This document shows, piece by piece, positions 1-7,806 of a stretch of 14,326 nt of DNA. The notes beneath the pieces are model-generated. The model saw nothing but the letters and a program-made list of their open reading frames with translations, was not told where the DNA came from and ran no database searches. Source of the DNA: Leptolyngbyaceae cyanobacterium SM1_3_5 (GTDB taxonomy: Bacteria > Cyanobacteriota > Cyanobacteriia > Elainellales > Elainellaceae); the NCBI GenBank assembly GCA_012031475.1, contig JAAUTJ010000050.1:1-14326 (forward strand). Direction: 5' to 3'. How positions within the stretch are numbered: the stretch's first letter is position 1; every line of letters starts with the position of its first letter. Position numbers and translations under genes: made by a program.

Positions 1-265
1 TGAAAGCAGGCATCGCGTTTTTGCCATTGAGGATTTGATTGACGATCGCCTCGCTCGATGCCATCTGGTACTGCTCTAGCGCTGCTTTCTTCAACGTTTT
101 CGCGCCGTTGACTACGTTGCCGCCCCCGACGTGGCAGGCCGCGCAGTTGGCAGAAAACACCTTTGCACCATTTTCAACATCTGCCGCCCAAGCCGGAGCG
201 ATCGAAACGGTCAGCGCTGTAAAGACAGTAAGAACAATCGACAAAACCCAGAAAAATCTTTGCAT
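1..265 (-). CDS. petJ: Cytochrome c6 (plastocyanin substitute), N-terminal part, runs off the left edge
   Basis: Soluble lumenal c-type cytochrome that carries electrons from cytochrome b6f to photosystem I or the terminal oxidase, replacing plastocyanin when copper is scarce. The minus strand from ATG at 265 gives 88 residues without a stop. Residues 1-27 form a signal peptide (MQRFFWVLSIVLTVF, ending APAWA), followed by the mature start ADVENGAKVFSANC. The haem site CAACH lies near residues 42-46, followed by the family features GGGNVV and KTLKK, and the end NGKNAMPAF just reaches the axial-Met region, as expected for cytochrome c6. The C-terminus lies outside the window. A purine-rich stretch (GAAGAGAG) precedes the ATG. 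It points the same way as the ABC importer but is separated by 324 bases, so it probably has its own promoter. Confidence 0.93.
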   Translation of the reverse strand, partial: MQRFFWVLSIVLTVFTALTVSIAPAWAADVENGAKVFSANCAACHVGGGNVVNGAKTLKKAALEQYQMASSEAIVNQILNGKNAMPAF

Positions 266-589
266 ATGCTCTCTTCAATCGGACTGCTTCATCCTGTCGA
301 TTGATCGTTCCGATTGTCAAAAGACAGGCGGTCGAACTTGATCATCGGCAGGAAGCGAAGGATTGAGTGCGATCATAAGTGTTGGAAAAATCATTTTTGA
401 GCTTTGCAACCAGTTTTGCTGTTGGTTGTCGATCGTGTTTCAGTCCAATCAAATCTAAAGACACGCAAAATCTTTCTGCACATCCACATTAGCAGCGTCG
501 CGGCAGTTTTCTTGGTATTCGATCTAGTGGTGAGGCTCGGTCTACTATGCGAAAGGGTGGCGTTTATTTTAGGAGTAATTCGCCCCTTC
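266..589. other. Intergenic stretch upstream of petJ, no gene seen
   Basis: This gap separates the ATPase stop from petJ, both on the minus strand, and should hold the petJ promoter. Weak candidates on the minus strand are a consensus-like TTGACA at 320-315 with CAGGAT 18 bases later at 296-291, and a TATGAT at 377-372 with no good -35 box. An imperfect hairpin just after the ATPase stop (AAGGG-GCG pairing with CGC-CA-CCCTT, about 550-580) has no U-tract, so I do not call it a terminator. A small AAAAAT/ATTTTT palindrome sits at 386-398 and CAACCA/TGGTTG at 407-428. None is convincing as an operator. Confidence 0.4.
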
Positions 590-1354
590 TTACAAACTAC
601 CGTACAAGACGTAGAGCTGGTTTGTAATTGGATGGAACCCGCAGGTGGCTCGAACTTGAAACACTTCTGCCAGCAGCTCTGGTGTCAAAATTTCCGCTGT
701 TGAGCCGCTGGCGACGACTCGCCCTGCTTTCATGACGTAGAGCCGCTGGCAGAATTGGGCGGCAAGGTTTAAGTCATGGATGGCAACGATCGAAGTAATC
801 CCCAAACTTTGCACCAGCGTCAACAGCTCAATTTGGTAATAAATATCAAGGTGATTGGTTGGTTCATCGAGGACGAGTAGTTTGGGCTGCTGGGCAAGGG
901 CACGAGCGATCGCCACGCGCTGTTTTTCGCCGCCGGAAAGCGTGTGATAGGGCTGGTTAGCAAAGCTCAGCATTTTGACGCGATCGAGTGCCTGCGCGAC
1001 GATCGCCACGTCTTTTTCAGAATCAAGCGAAAGCATTCCTTTGTGGGGTGTGCGTCCCATTTGCACAACTTCTCGCACCGTCAGTTCAAAGCTGGCGGGC
1101 ATTTCTTGCAGCACCACTCCCGTTCGTTTCGCAGATTCGCGGGCGGTCAGTTGCCACAGGTCGCGATCGTCGAGCCAAATTCGTCCCGCTGTCGGGCGCA
1201 GCATTCGGTAGATGGCGCGAAGCAGCGTCGATTTGCCACTGCCGTTGGGACCAATCAGTCCCACAATTTCACCTGACTCAACATCTAACGTCACCCCCTG
1301 CACGATCGACTGACCTGCCAGGGCGATCGAAACCTGATCGGCTGTCAGCTTCAT
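590..1354 (-). CDS. ABC importer ATPase, FecE/FhuC/BtuD family (iron complex or corrinoid uptake)
   Basis: Cytoplasmic ATPase of a class II importer, powering transport of an iron-siderophore, haem or corrinoid complex. The 254-residue protein is complete and has all signatures: Walker A GPNGSGKST at 35-43, Q-loop glutamine near 83, signature LSGGE at 139-143, Walker B KLLVLDEPTNHLD at 158-170 and H-loop histidine at 193. The ATG at 1354 overlaps the permease stop as ATGA. A strong ribosome site (GGAGGTGAT) lies 9 bases upstream inside the permease end, so it is the third gene of the binding protein-permease-ATPase operon. The family cannot be assigned to a substrate from sequence alone. The divergent TonB receptor and the nearby siderophore-type operon favour a siderophore. 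Confidence 0.92.
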   Translation of the reverse strand: MKLTADQVSIALAGQSIVQGVTLDVESGEIVGLIGPNGSGKSTLLRAIYRMLRPTAGRIWLDDRDLWQLTARESAKRTGVVLQEMPASFELTVREVVQMGRTPHKGMLSLDSEKDVAIVAQALDRVKMLSFANQPYHTLSGGEKQRVAIARALAQQPKLLVLDEPTNHLDIYYQIELLTLVQSLGITSIVAIHDLNLAAQFCQRLYVMKAGRVVASGSTAEILTPELLAEVFQVRATCGFHPITNQLYVLYGSL

Positions 1355-2439
1355 GAAAAATCACCTCCAAACGTCGATCGCTGCCGCAGCAGCCACAGAA
1401 AAAATGGTCCACCAAACGCCGCCGTGACGATGCCAACGGGCAGTTCTTCGGGTGCGACGGCAATGCGACCAATCAGATCCATCAGCACCATAAATAGCCC
1501 GCCGCCCAAAGCTGCGATCGGCAAAACGCGACGATGATCGCTGCCCACACTCATCCGCACGATATGCGGGATCATCAGTCCAACAAAGCCGATCGCCCCG
1601 CTGACCGCAACGACAACGCCCACCAGCAGCGAGGTAATCACAAAAAGCTGTAGCTGTAGCTGCTTGACGTTAATGCCCAGCGCAACCGCATGTTCATCAC
1701 CCATTAGCAGCGCGTTGAGCGATCGCGACTGCAAAATTAAGTGGCCTGTCATCAGCACAACGACGATCGACGGCAAGCCCAAATCTGCCCACTGAGCGCG
1801 ACCGAAGCTGCCAGCCAGCCAGGACAGAACCAGACCCACGCTGTTATTGCCAGGTTGACTCGATCGCAGCACCAGATAGCTCGTCACTGCCGACAGCACA
1901 TAGCTTAGCGCCACGCCTGCCAGTACCAGCCGAAACGAGGTAACCTGTCCCTGCTGCTGCGCCAGCGCATACACCAGCACCATCGCAATCAGTGCCCCGG
2001 TGAACGCCGCGATCGACAGCGACAGCCCGCCAAAAGTTGTGGCTTCCAGCGTCAGTACCAGGACTGCCCCCACCGTTGCCCCGTAGGAAACGCCAAACAA
2101 AAACGGGTCAGCCAGCGGATTGCGAGCGACCGCCTGTAGCGTTGTGCCGCTGACCGACAGTGCCGCCCCCACCACGATCGCCAGCAGCACTCGCGGTAGC
2201 CGAAATACCCAAACAATGCGGTCTGCGGTGGGTGTCCAGTTAGGCGCGATCGCGCCTTGGGGCAACAAATGCGACAGAATAATCTGCACAACTTGACCGA
2301 ACGGAATCGCAACCGCACCAACCGAAACGGCCAGCACGATCGCTCCGAAAATGCTAGCGGTCAAGCTGGCTAAAATCAGCCAGAAGGGAATCGATCGAGT
2401 GGGCTTGTGGTGGTGATGCATGGAGGTGAATTGCTTCAC
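1351..2439 (-). CDS. FecCD-type ABC permease (iron-siderophore/haem/corrinoid importer)
   Basis: Integral inner-membrane subunit of the importer, 362 residues, the usual size for the BtuC/FecCD family with about ten membrane helices. Hallmarks are SGTTLQAVARNPLADPFLFG near residues 97-116, GFVGLMIPHIVR near 285-296 and EELPVGIVTAAFGGPFF near the end. The GTG at 2439 overlaps the binding-protein stop as GTGA, implying translational coupling. The in-frame ATG at 2421 has no Shine-Dalgarno sequence before it, so I keep the GTG. Residues 7-11 read MHHHH, a small histidine cluster at the cytoplasmic N-terminus that is not typical of the family. No frame break is seen. Confidence 0.92.
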   Translation of the reverse strand: MKQFTSMHHHHKPTRSIPFWLILASLTASIFGAIVLAVSVGAVAIPFGQVVQIILSHLLPQGAIAPNWTPTADRIVWVFRLPRVLLAIVVGAALSVSGTTLQAVARNPLADPFLFGVSYGATVGAVLVLTLEATTFGGLSLSIAAFTGALIAMVLVYALAQQQGQVTSFRLVLAGVALSYVLSAVTSYLVLRSSQPGNNSVGLVLSWLAGSFGRAQWADLGLPSIVVVLMTGHLILQSRSLNALLMGDEHAVALGINVKQLQLQLFVITSLLVGVVVAVSGAIGFVGLMIPHIVRMSVGSDHRRVLPIAALGGGLFMVLMDLIGRIAVAPEELPVGIVTAAFGGPFFLWLLRQRSTFGGDFS

Positions 2440-3490
2440 TGAAACGCTTCAGGATGGATGGCATGGGCGATCGCCTCTAGCCCGTCAATGATGCGGATGC
2501 CTGCTTCGGTGTCGATCGTGGGAATTGGGTAGAGGCGATCGTTTTGGACGGCGGGCAAATCGGGAAAGGTTTCTCGCAAAAAAGCAATCAGTTCGTTGGG
2601 GTCTTGTCCTGGATAGTAGCCGACTAGAATGACTGCCGCTTGCGAGCTGGCGAATTCCTCAACCCCGACTTGAAACACATCCTTGCTAACACTGATTCGC
2701 CGCCTGCTTTGTCGATCGCATCTGCCCAAACGCCGCTGGTAAGAACTGCGAGCGGCCCCTCGCCACCGTTATAAAAGAGGGTCAGTGTGCGATCGCGTCC
2801 TGACACCCGCTGACGGATGGCCGCCTCGCGCTGCTGGAGTCGTTCGATCAGCGCAGTAGCCCGTGCAGACACGCCAAAGATTTGACCAAGATCTCGCAGA
2901 TCGTCATATACCGCCGAGATGCCGCGCTCAGAAACCTGCTGCGGTGTACAGCTTGATCCGGTTGAAAACACTTGCGCTCCGGCCTGCTCTAGTTCTGCCA
3001 CCGTTGCATAGCCTTCAGCCGGATCGAAGGCGAATCCCTCCAGTCCTTCTGAAACCACTAAATCCGGGTTTTGAGTCAGCATGACTTCTCGTGTCGGCCA
3101 GCGGGTTGCCGTACCCAGAACCGGAATTGACTTGGCTGACTCTATCAAACTAGCTGGCAGATTGGTGTAGTTGCCTGCCAATCCAATCATCTGTTGTTGA
3201 ACACCGATCGCGAGCAACAGTTCATTCGCAGGTTGCCACAGGCTAATCACCCGCTGAGGCGGCTGCTCAAAAGTCAACTTTCGCCCGCAGTTTTCCACCG
3301 TCACCGGAAAGGCAGCGCGATCGATTTGAGCAGGCGGCAAGTTCGTCAGCAGTGCAGCAGTTGAAGCGCTATTCGATTGGTTGCTGTCGGCCAGGCTTGG
3401 CGTGGCACGCTCGGCTGCTTGATCAACAGGCTGACTACTTCGACAGGCAGGGATAGCGATCGCGAGCAGCAGAATTAGCAGCAATTTCAC
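2436..3490 (-). CDS. Periplasmic lipoprotein substrate-binding protein of the importer (FecB/BtuF family), frame interrupted
   Basis: Binds the substrate in the periplasm and delivers it to the permease. The N-terminus VKLLLILLLAIAIPAC is a lipoprotein signal with lipobox IPAC; the cysteine is followed by a low-complexity linker. Class III binding-protein features follow: GRKLTFEQPPQRVISL, then VISLWQPANELLLAIG, NPDLVVSEG and LTLFYNGGEGP. The frame that ends at 2624 loses homology after GGESVLA, and homology resumes at once in another frame as KDVFQVGVEEF, running to the stop at 2436. One extra base in the TT of GTGTTAGC (AA at 2688-2689 on the plus strand) would restore GGESVFSKDVFQV and a 351-residue protein, the normal family length. 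I prefer the GTG at 3490 because AGGAG lies 8 bases before it; the GTG at 3499 overlaps that site. First gene of the operon, divergent from the receptor. Confidence 0.82.
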
Positions 3491-3498
3491 CGAGTCCA

Positions 3499-3503
3499 CT
3501 CCT
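3499..3503 (-). promoter_or_regulatory. Shine-Dalgarno AGGAG deciding the binding-protein start
   Basis: AGGAG on the minus strand with an 8-base spacer to the GTG at 3490. It overlaps the alternative upstream GTG at 3499, which argues against that longer start. Confidence 0.6.
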
Positions 3504-3664
3504 GCTCAAATTGCGGGCGATCGATCTGATTAGAGCAACCTAGATCCTCTAAGTTTGACAGCCTGTCATTTGACATATTCATCAACTGCATGAAAACTGC
3601 TTTGGAGTAGCATTGTGCCTTTGCTGCTGTCCCCGCATTGAGTATAGGCGCAATTTTGCTGGTG
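3504..3664. promoter_or_regulatory. Divergent promoter region between the ABC importer and the AMIN-TonB receptor
   Basis: Both transcription units must start here. An inverted repeat TGACA-GCC-TGTCA lies at 3556-3568, followed 2 bases later by another TGACA, so TTTGACA occurs twice (3554-3560 and 3569-3575). The TTGACA copies could be plus-strand -35 elements; TATTCA at 3576 is a poor -10 with 15-base spacing. The repeat could instead be an operator shared by both directions, such as for an AraC-type siderophore regulator. No clear Fur box is visible. Confidence 0.35.
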
Positions 3665-3675
3665 TAGGAGGTGAT
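3665..3675 (+). promoter_or_regulatory. Near-perfect Shine-Dalgarno before a TTG start
   Basis: TAGGAGGTGAT is almost fully complementary to the 16S rRNA 3' end and sits directly before TTG at 3677-3679. There is no ATG in this frame near here, and the residues after the TTG make a good signal peptide, so this site fixes the receptor start. Confidence 0.65.
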
Positions 3676-3676
3676 T

Positions 3677-6257
3677 TTGAAATTCAATTTGTTGATTTGC
3701 TTGGGCATTGCCAACGGCTTGATGCTGACCGTTCAACCTGCCGATGCAGCCGAAATTTTAACAGCAGAAGAAGCGATCGCGCCCGATCAAGCAGATTCAA
3801 CTTCAGAAATTACTTCCTTTCACAAGTTGATTTAGAGAGCGATCAGTCTGATGCAAATGCGACTGAGCCAAGCGAATCCAACACTTACACTACAGTCGAA
3901 TCGTGGCTAGCAGCGCAGGCAGAAGACGCGATCGAAATTACCAATGTTCGGCTCAATCCGACCGAGACGGGAGTTGAAGTCGTTCTAGAAACGGCAGCGG
4001 GTCAGCTTGCTCAGCCGACAACTACGATCGAAGGCAATACTTTTATTGCTGATATTGCCAACGCTGTGTTGACGCTGCCGGAAGGACAAACCTTTCGAGC
4101 CGATAATCCGATTGGGGGCATAACTGAAGTTTAGTCACGCAAATTACGCCGACGCAAGTGCGGGTTAGCGTGACAGGAACTGAGAATGTTCCGGCTTTTG
4201 TATTTGCTTCGGGCGATCGCGGTTTAACCGTCAGCTTGACTCCTACCGTCGCTGATGCCATTCAAATCATCACAACCGCACAAAGACGACCTGAAAATCC
4301 GCAGGATGTACCAATCAGCCTGTCTGTTTTCTCACAAGAAGATTTAGAAGACGGTGAAATTAATTCACTGCGAGATGTTGCGGCAAATACACCCAATTTG
4401 TTTACAACATCAGGCGATCGAGCCTTTAATTTCTACAGCATTCGAGGATTGGGAAACAGCAATGTACTGGTGCGTGACAATGTTAGCTTTTACATCGATG
4501 ATGTTCCTTATGACAACACGCATCAATTTTTTCCCAACGAGCTGTTTGATCTAGAGCGTGTTGAAGTGCTGCGCGGACCGCAAAGTACACTGTATGGGCG
4601 CAATAGCTTGGCGGGAGTAATTAATTTCATCAGTCGTCCGCCAAGTGAAGATCTAGAGTTTGATCTCGATACTACTTACGGAAACTTTGATCAGCGTCGA
4701 GTGCAGCTATCTCTGAGCGATACTGTGATTCCCGATGTGCTTGGATTGCGGCTTTCTGGCGTTTATAGCGCTCGTGAGGGTTTTACTGAAAATACGTTTT
4801 TAGATGAACCTGCCAACGATCAAAGCTCTCTAGCGGGACGGCTTAATTTTGTTTGGACACCTTCAGAGGACTGGAACATTTCGCTCAACGCCACAGCTTC
4901 GAGAGAGCAGGATGAAGCGAGCGTTTATGTGCCGATCGATCAAGATGATCCGTTTGAGATTGCCCGCAATACTGACGGTTCACTCGACTCTTCAAACAGT
5001 ACGCAATCGCTGAGAGTAGCCTACAACGGTTCAAATCTGCGCTTCACCTCAATCACGGCGCACAACTTCACCGACTACGGCTACATTGCTGACGGGGATG
5101 ACACGATCGAGGACTTAGGGCTGTCGATCAACGAGCTAAATCAGAACATTTGGAGCCAAGAATTTCGGCTGCAATCGCCCGAAGAGGCAGAACGATTTCG
5201 CTGGCTAGTTGGCGCGTACCTGCAAAGCCGCAATTTCGATATTGATGAAGCGATCGAATACACACCGCAGGGCGCAACCGTGTTTGGGCTGCCGATCGCC
5301 GGAACCGATCGCGCGGTCGCTGACTACGATCAATCAACCTATGCCGCTTTTGCCCAGGTAGATTTTGAGCCTGTTGATGCGCTGACGATTACCGCCGGAT
5401 TGCGCTACGAATACTGGCGCGATCAGCTTAGCCGCAGTCAAGCGTTTGAGGCCGACGACGGCACTGTGACTCCGGGCAGTCTTGCCCCATTAGACGACTC
5501 TACAATTAACGGAGATGCGCTGCTTCCAAGAGTGGCGATCGGCTATCGGTTCAACCCCAACTTATTCGCCTACACCAGCATCACGCGAGGCTATAGACCC
5601 GGAACCCAAAATTATCGAGCCGACAATCAAGCCTCACTGATCGTGGAACCGGAAGAGTCTTGGAACTACGAAATCGGCTTAAAAACTTCCTGGCTAGACG
5701 ATCGCCTGACGCTCAATTTCGCCGCCTTCTACAACGATATCACCAACTTTCAGGTTCTTCTACCCGGTCCTGATACACTGTTTCGAGACATTACCAGTGC
5801 TGAAGCGAGAGTGTTAGGGGCAGAGCTAGAACTCAGAGCCACCCCGTTCGACGGCTTCAACATCATTGCTGGATTTGGCTACAGCGATGCTCGATTTACT
5901 AACTACACAAACCCCTTCACAAACGAAAACTTTGACGGCAATCGACTTCTATTTTCGCCAGAATACACCTACAATCTAGCGCTGCAATATCGCAGCCCAG
6001 GCGGTTTATTTAGCAGGCTGGAACTGCAAGGATTGGGACCTTACTACTTCGATGAAGCAAACTCTCTTAAAGAAGGTCCGATCGCCCTGGTCAACGCTCG
6101 GATTGGCTATGAGTTTGATCAAGTTGGCGTTTACTTATTCGCAAACAATCTGCTCAACACCGAGTATGTTACCGTTGCATTTCCATCTGGGGATGAAACG
6201 CTCGCCGGATATGGCGATCGACGCACGTTTGGCGTGCAGGTGCAGACCAGATTTTAG
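3677..6257 (+). CDS. TonB-dependent outer-membrane receptor with N-terminal AMIN domain (siderophore-type), frame interrupted twice
   Basis: Outer-membrane gated channel for an iron-siderophore or similar complex. The start is TTG at 3677. The first piece (3677-3820) is a signal peptide, LKFNLLICLGIANGLMLTV ending near ADAAE. The second (3821-4130) carries an AMIN domain (IEITNVRLNPTETGVEVVLE; FIADIANAVLTLPEGQTF). The third (to 6257) carries the rest of AMIN, a TonB-box-like IQIITTAQRRPE near residue 190, the plug (LRDVAANTPN; DLERVEVLRGPQSTLYGRNS near 294-311) and a beta-barrel ending in the C-terminal Phe typical of outer-membrane proteins. Adding one T to each TTT run at 3818-3820 and 4130-4132 restores one 860-residue frame with TSFSQVDLES and ITEVLVTQITPTQVRV across the joins. 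AMIN probably contacts peptidoglycan or the periplasm. The plug resembles FyuA-like receptors more than BtuB. Divergent from the ABC importer, its likely partner. Confidence 0.85.
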
Positions 6258-6303
6258 GCGATCGTCGAGCAAATTCCGGCAAACGCTCAGGAGCCATTTC
6301 AAT

Positions 6304-6885
6304 TTACTGACGCTTCAAAGTATCCCAAACCAATACAATGTGAATCACTGCGATCGCGATTGCCCACAACACATTTCCCTGAAAAACACTCCATAAAATC
6401 GGCAATGTAAAGCTTTCGATACCGCCCAACCCTAAGCTTGCTAGCCCAATCGCTGCCTGATACACCACAAAACCTAGAACGAAGGCAGCGCCCAACCATA
6501 CTGCATAGCCTGCAAATCCTCGCTGGCTCAATGCAGGTTTTTGAAAGGCCAGTAAAGTCGCAAGCACAGCTCCCAACAGCAGCACTGGTCCCCAGGCAAA
6601 AGTGCTGAGCGTCCAGGGATATTGCCGTACCGTGAAGCCCAAGAGTTGATTGACAAACCACATACTGAGAATTACCAGCAGGGCGCGGCGACGGGTCAGG
6701 GTGGCTCCGGCGATCGCCCCAAATCCCACAAGCGGCACAGTGCAGGTGTAGACCACATTACTCACCGTACCCATACTCAACAGCAGCAAAAACCAAAATC
6801 GGCTGTGGGCGATCGACTTGCAGCCTTGTTGCCAACTGAGGGAAACAGGTTGTTGCACAGCAGCCTTGGATTTGACGTAGCTCAT
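6304..6885 (-). CDS. Small polytopic membrane protein in the B12-regulated operon; possible ECF-type S component
   Basis: I do not recognise a named family with certainty. The 193-residue protein is intact, with about six hydrophobic segments: near 29-47, 52-63, 68-85, 97-114, 123-152 and 159-187. A conserved-looking stretch, YTCTVPLVGFGAIAGATL (47-64), holds a cysteine at the membrane edge, followed by the basic TRRR and then WFVNQLLGF. Size, topology and position are compatible with a solitary substrate-binding S component such as BtuM, whose known members bind cobalamin through a cysteine; this is inference only. The ATG at 6885 has AAGGAG 4 bases upstream, and the gene follows the 2Fe-2S gene by 29 bases. 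It ends the operon and converges on the AMIN receptor stop 46 bases away, with no clear terminator between. An alternative is a cobalt or other metal transporter. Confidence 0.72.
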   Translation of the reverse strand: MSYVKSKAAVQQPVSLSWQQGCKSIAHSRFWFLLLLSMGTVSNVVYTCTVPLVGFGAIAGATLTRRRALLVILSMWFVNQLLGFTVRQYPWTLSTFAWGPVLLLGAVLATLLAFQKPALSQRGFAGYAVWLGAAFVLGFVVYQAAIGLASLGLGGIESFTLPILWSVFQGNVLWAIAIAVIHIVLVWDTLKRQ

Positions 6886-6914
6886 TACATTTTCTCCTTT
6901 TGATCTAAACGAGT

Positions 6915-7797
6915 TTAATTTGCGGATTGAACAACAGGTGGATATTGATTTTCACTAACGGGATTGCCCTGTACCAAGTGTTGTTGCACAATGCGGGTGG
7001 CAGTGTCAGGCGTGACGCGGGTGTACCAGGTGCGATCGCCAGAGTAATGCACGACTGGACCTAATTTACAGACCTCCAGACAGCCGGAGGTCATGACATA
7101 AACATCTAATCCGGCTGCCTTCACAGCGGTTTGCAGTGCTTCTACTACTGGCTCCCAATTGCGCGACGGATAGCAGCGACTAGAGCGACAAACTGCTAAG
7201 TAGGGACGTTTCAACGGATTATCTTCAAACGGAATAGGACGAGTGCCCTGCACATAAATTTCGCGCAGTTCTTGATACAACCCTAACTTTTCAAGTTGAG
7301 GTTTGCCTTCTGGCAAAAGATCTTCATCTTCGCCCAAAAACGGGTTTGGCAAAAACAAATTCATCATCTTTTCGCCCGCACCATTCCAAAACTGAATGCC
7401 CCAACTTCGCGCTGCTCCCTGCTCATTGAGGCGACGATACAGCGAGACGCGAGAAAGTAGACGCTGCTGTCGCAGTGCGATCGACGTTTTTGCAGCGGAC
7501 CTCCTAGTGTTTCTTCAATGCACAGATGTAGATGCCAGGCTTCTGTTACAACCGTCAGATAGCCATCATACAAAACGCAATTTTAGGAGCAGCGGTAAAC
7601 TCTAGTTCCAGCACGCCGCCTTCAACGACATGACCAATTTGCGTTTCCTGCCAGCGTTCCTGAAACAGCGTATAGAGCAGCGATCCAATAACATCAATGG
7701 TGCAGGAAATGTCTTCGTATTCAATTTGACCTCCGGTTGGGGAAGGCTCAATAATGCAGCGATCGAGCGGTGTAACCCAGCGAGAAAACGCATTCAT
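6915..7797 (-). CDS. Cyanobacterial uncharacterised domain fused to a thioredoxin-like [2Fe-2S] ferredoxin, frame interrupted twice
   Basis: Predicted soluble electron-transfer protein of about 294 residues once two breaks are mended. The N-terminal part (from ATG at 7797) contains LYDGYLTVVTEAWHLHLC and EETLGGP, a histidine/cysteine-bearing segment near 75-102, then LRQQRLLSRVSLYRRLNEQG, SWGIQFWNGAGEKMMN and LFLPNPFLGE. The C-terminal domain has the ferredoxin cysteines C-x4-C (AVCRSSRC) and C-x3-C (SGCLEVC) about 30 residues apart, as in NuoE-like thioredoxin-fold ferredoxins. The pieces are 7797-7576, 7571-7492 and 7486-6915. One extra base in the AAAA at 7572-7575 (plus strand) and one in the TTTTT at 7487-7491 joins them with no residue lost. 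The start lies 9 bases after the btuB stop, with TAGGAG overlapping that stop codon. Being in a B12 operon, it could reduce a corrinoid on entry; this is inference. The N-terminal domain is not one I can name. Confidence 0.82.
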
Positions 7798-7806
7798 GTT
7801 TGACTC

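Noticed and set aside
386..398. AAAAAT-C-ATTTTT palindrome as a Fur box for petJ
   Set aside because: It is short, simple A/T sequence without GATAAT-type half-sites and could arise by chance.
944..1356. Plus-strand open frames antisense to the ATPase gene
   Set aside because: They overlap a gene with complete ABC ATPase motifs, and their translations are low-complexity, arginine- and serine-rich shadows.
2680..2700. Programmed -1 ribosomal frameshifting in the binding protein
   Set aside because: No X XXY YYZ slippery heptamer occurs at the join, and the other seven breaks in the window have the same character, which favours a common technical cause.
2436..2729. A separate 97-residue gene for the end of the binding protein
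   Set aside because: Its first residues are out-of-frame sequence, and homology begins at KDVFQV exactly where the upstream frame loses it. It is the C-terminus of the same protein.
7364..7573. An independent 69-residue gene between btuB and the ferredoxin gene
   Set aside because: Its first part continues the N-terminal domain of the 2Fe-2S protein, and its second part is an out-of-frame reading of the same gene.
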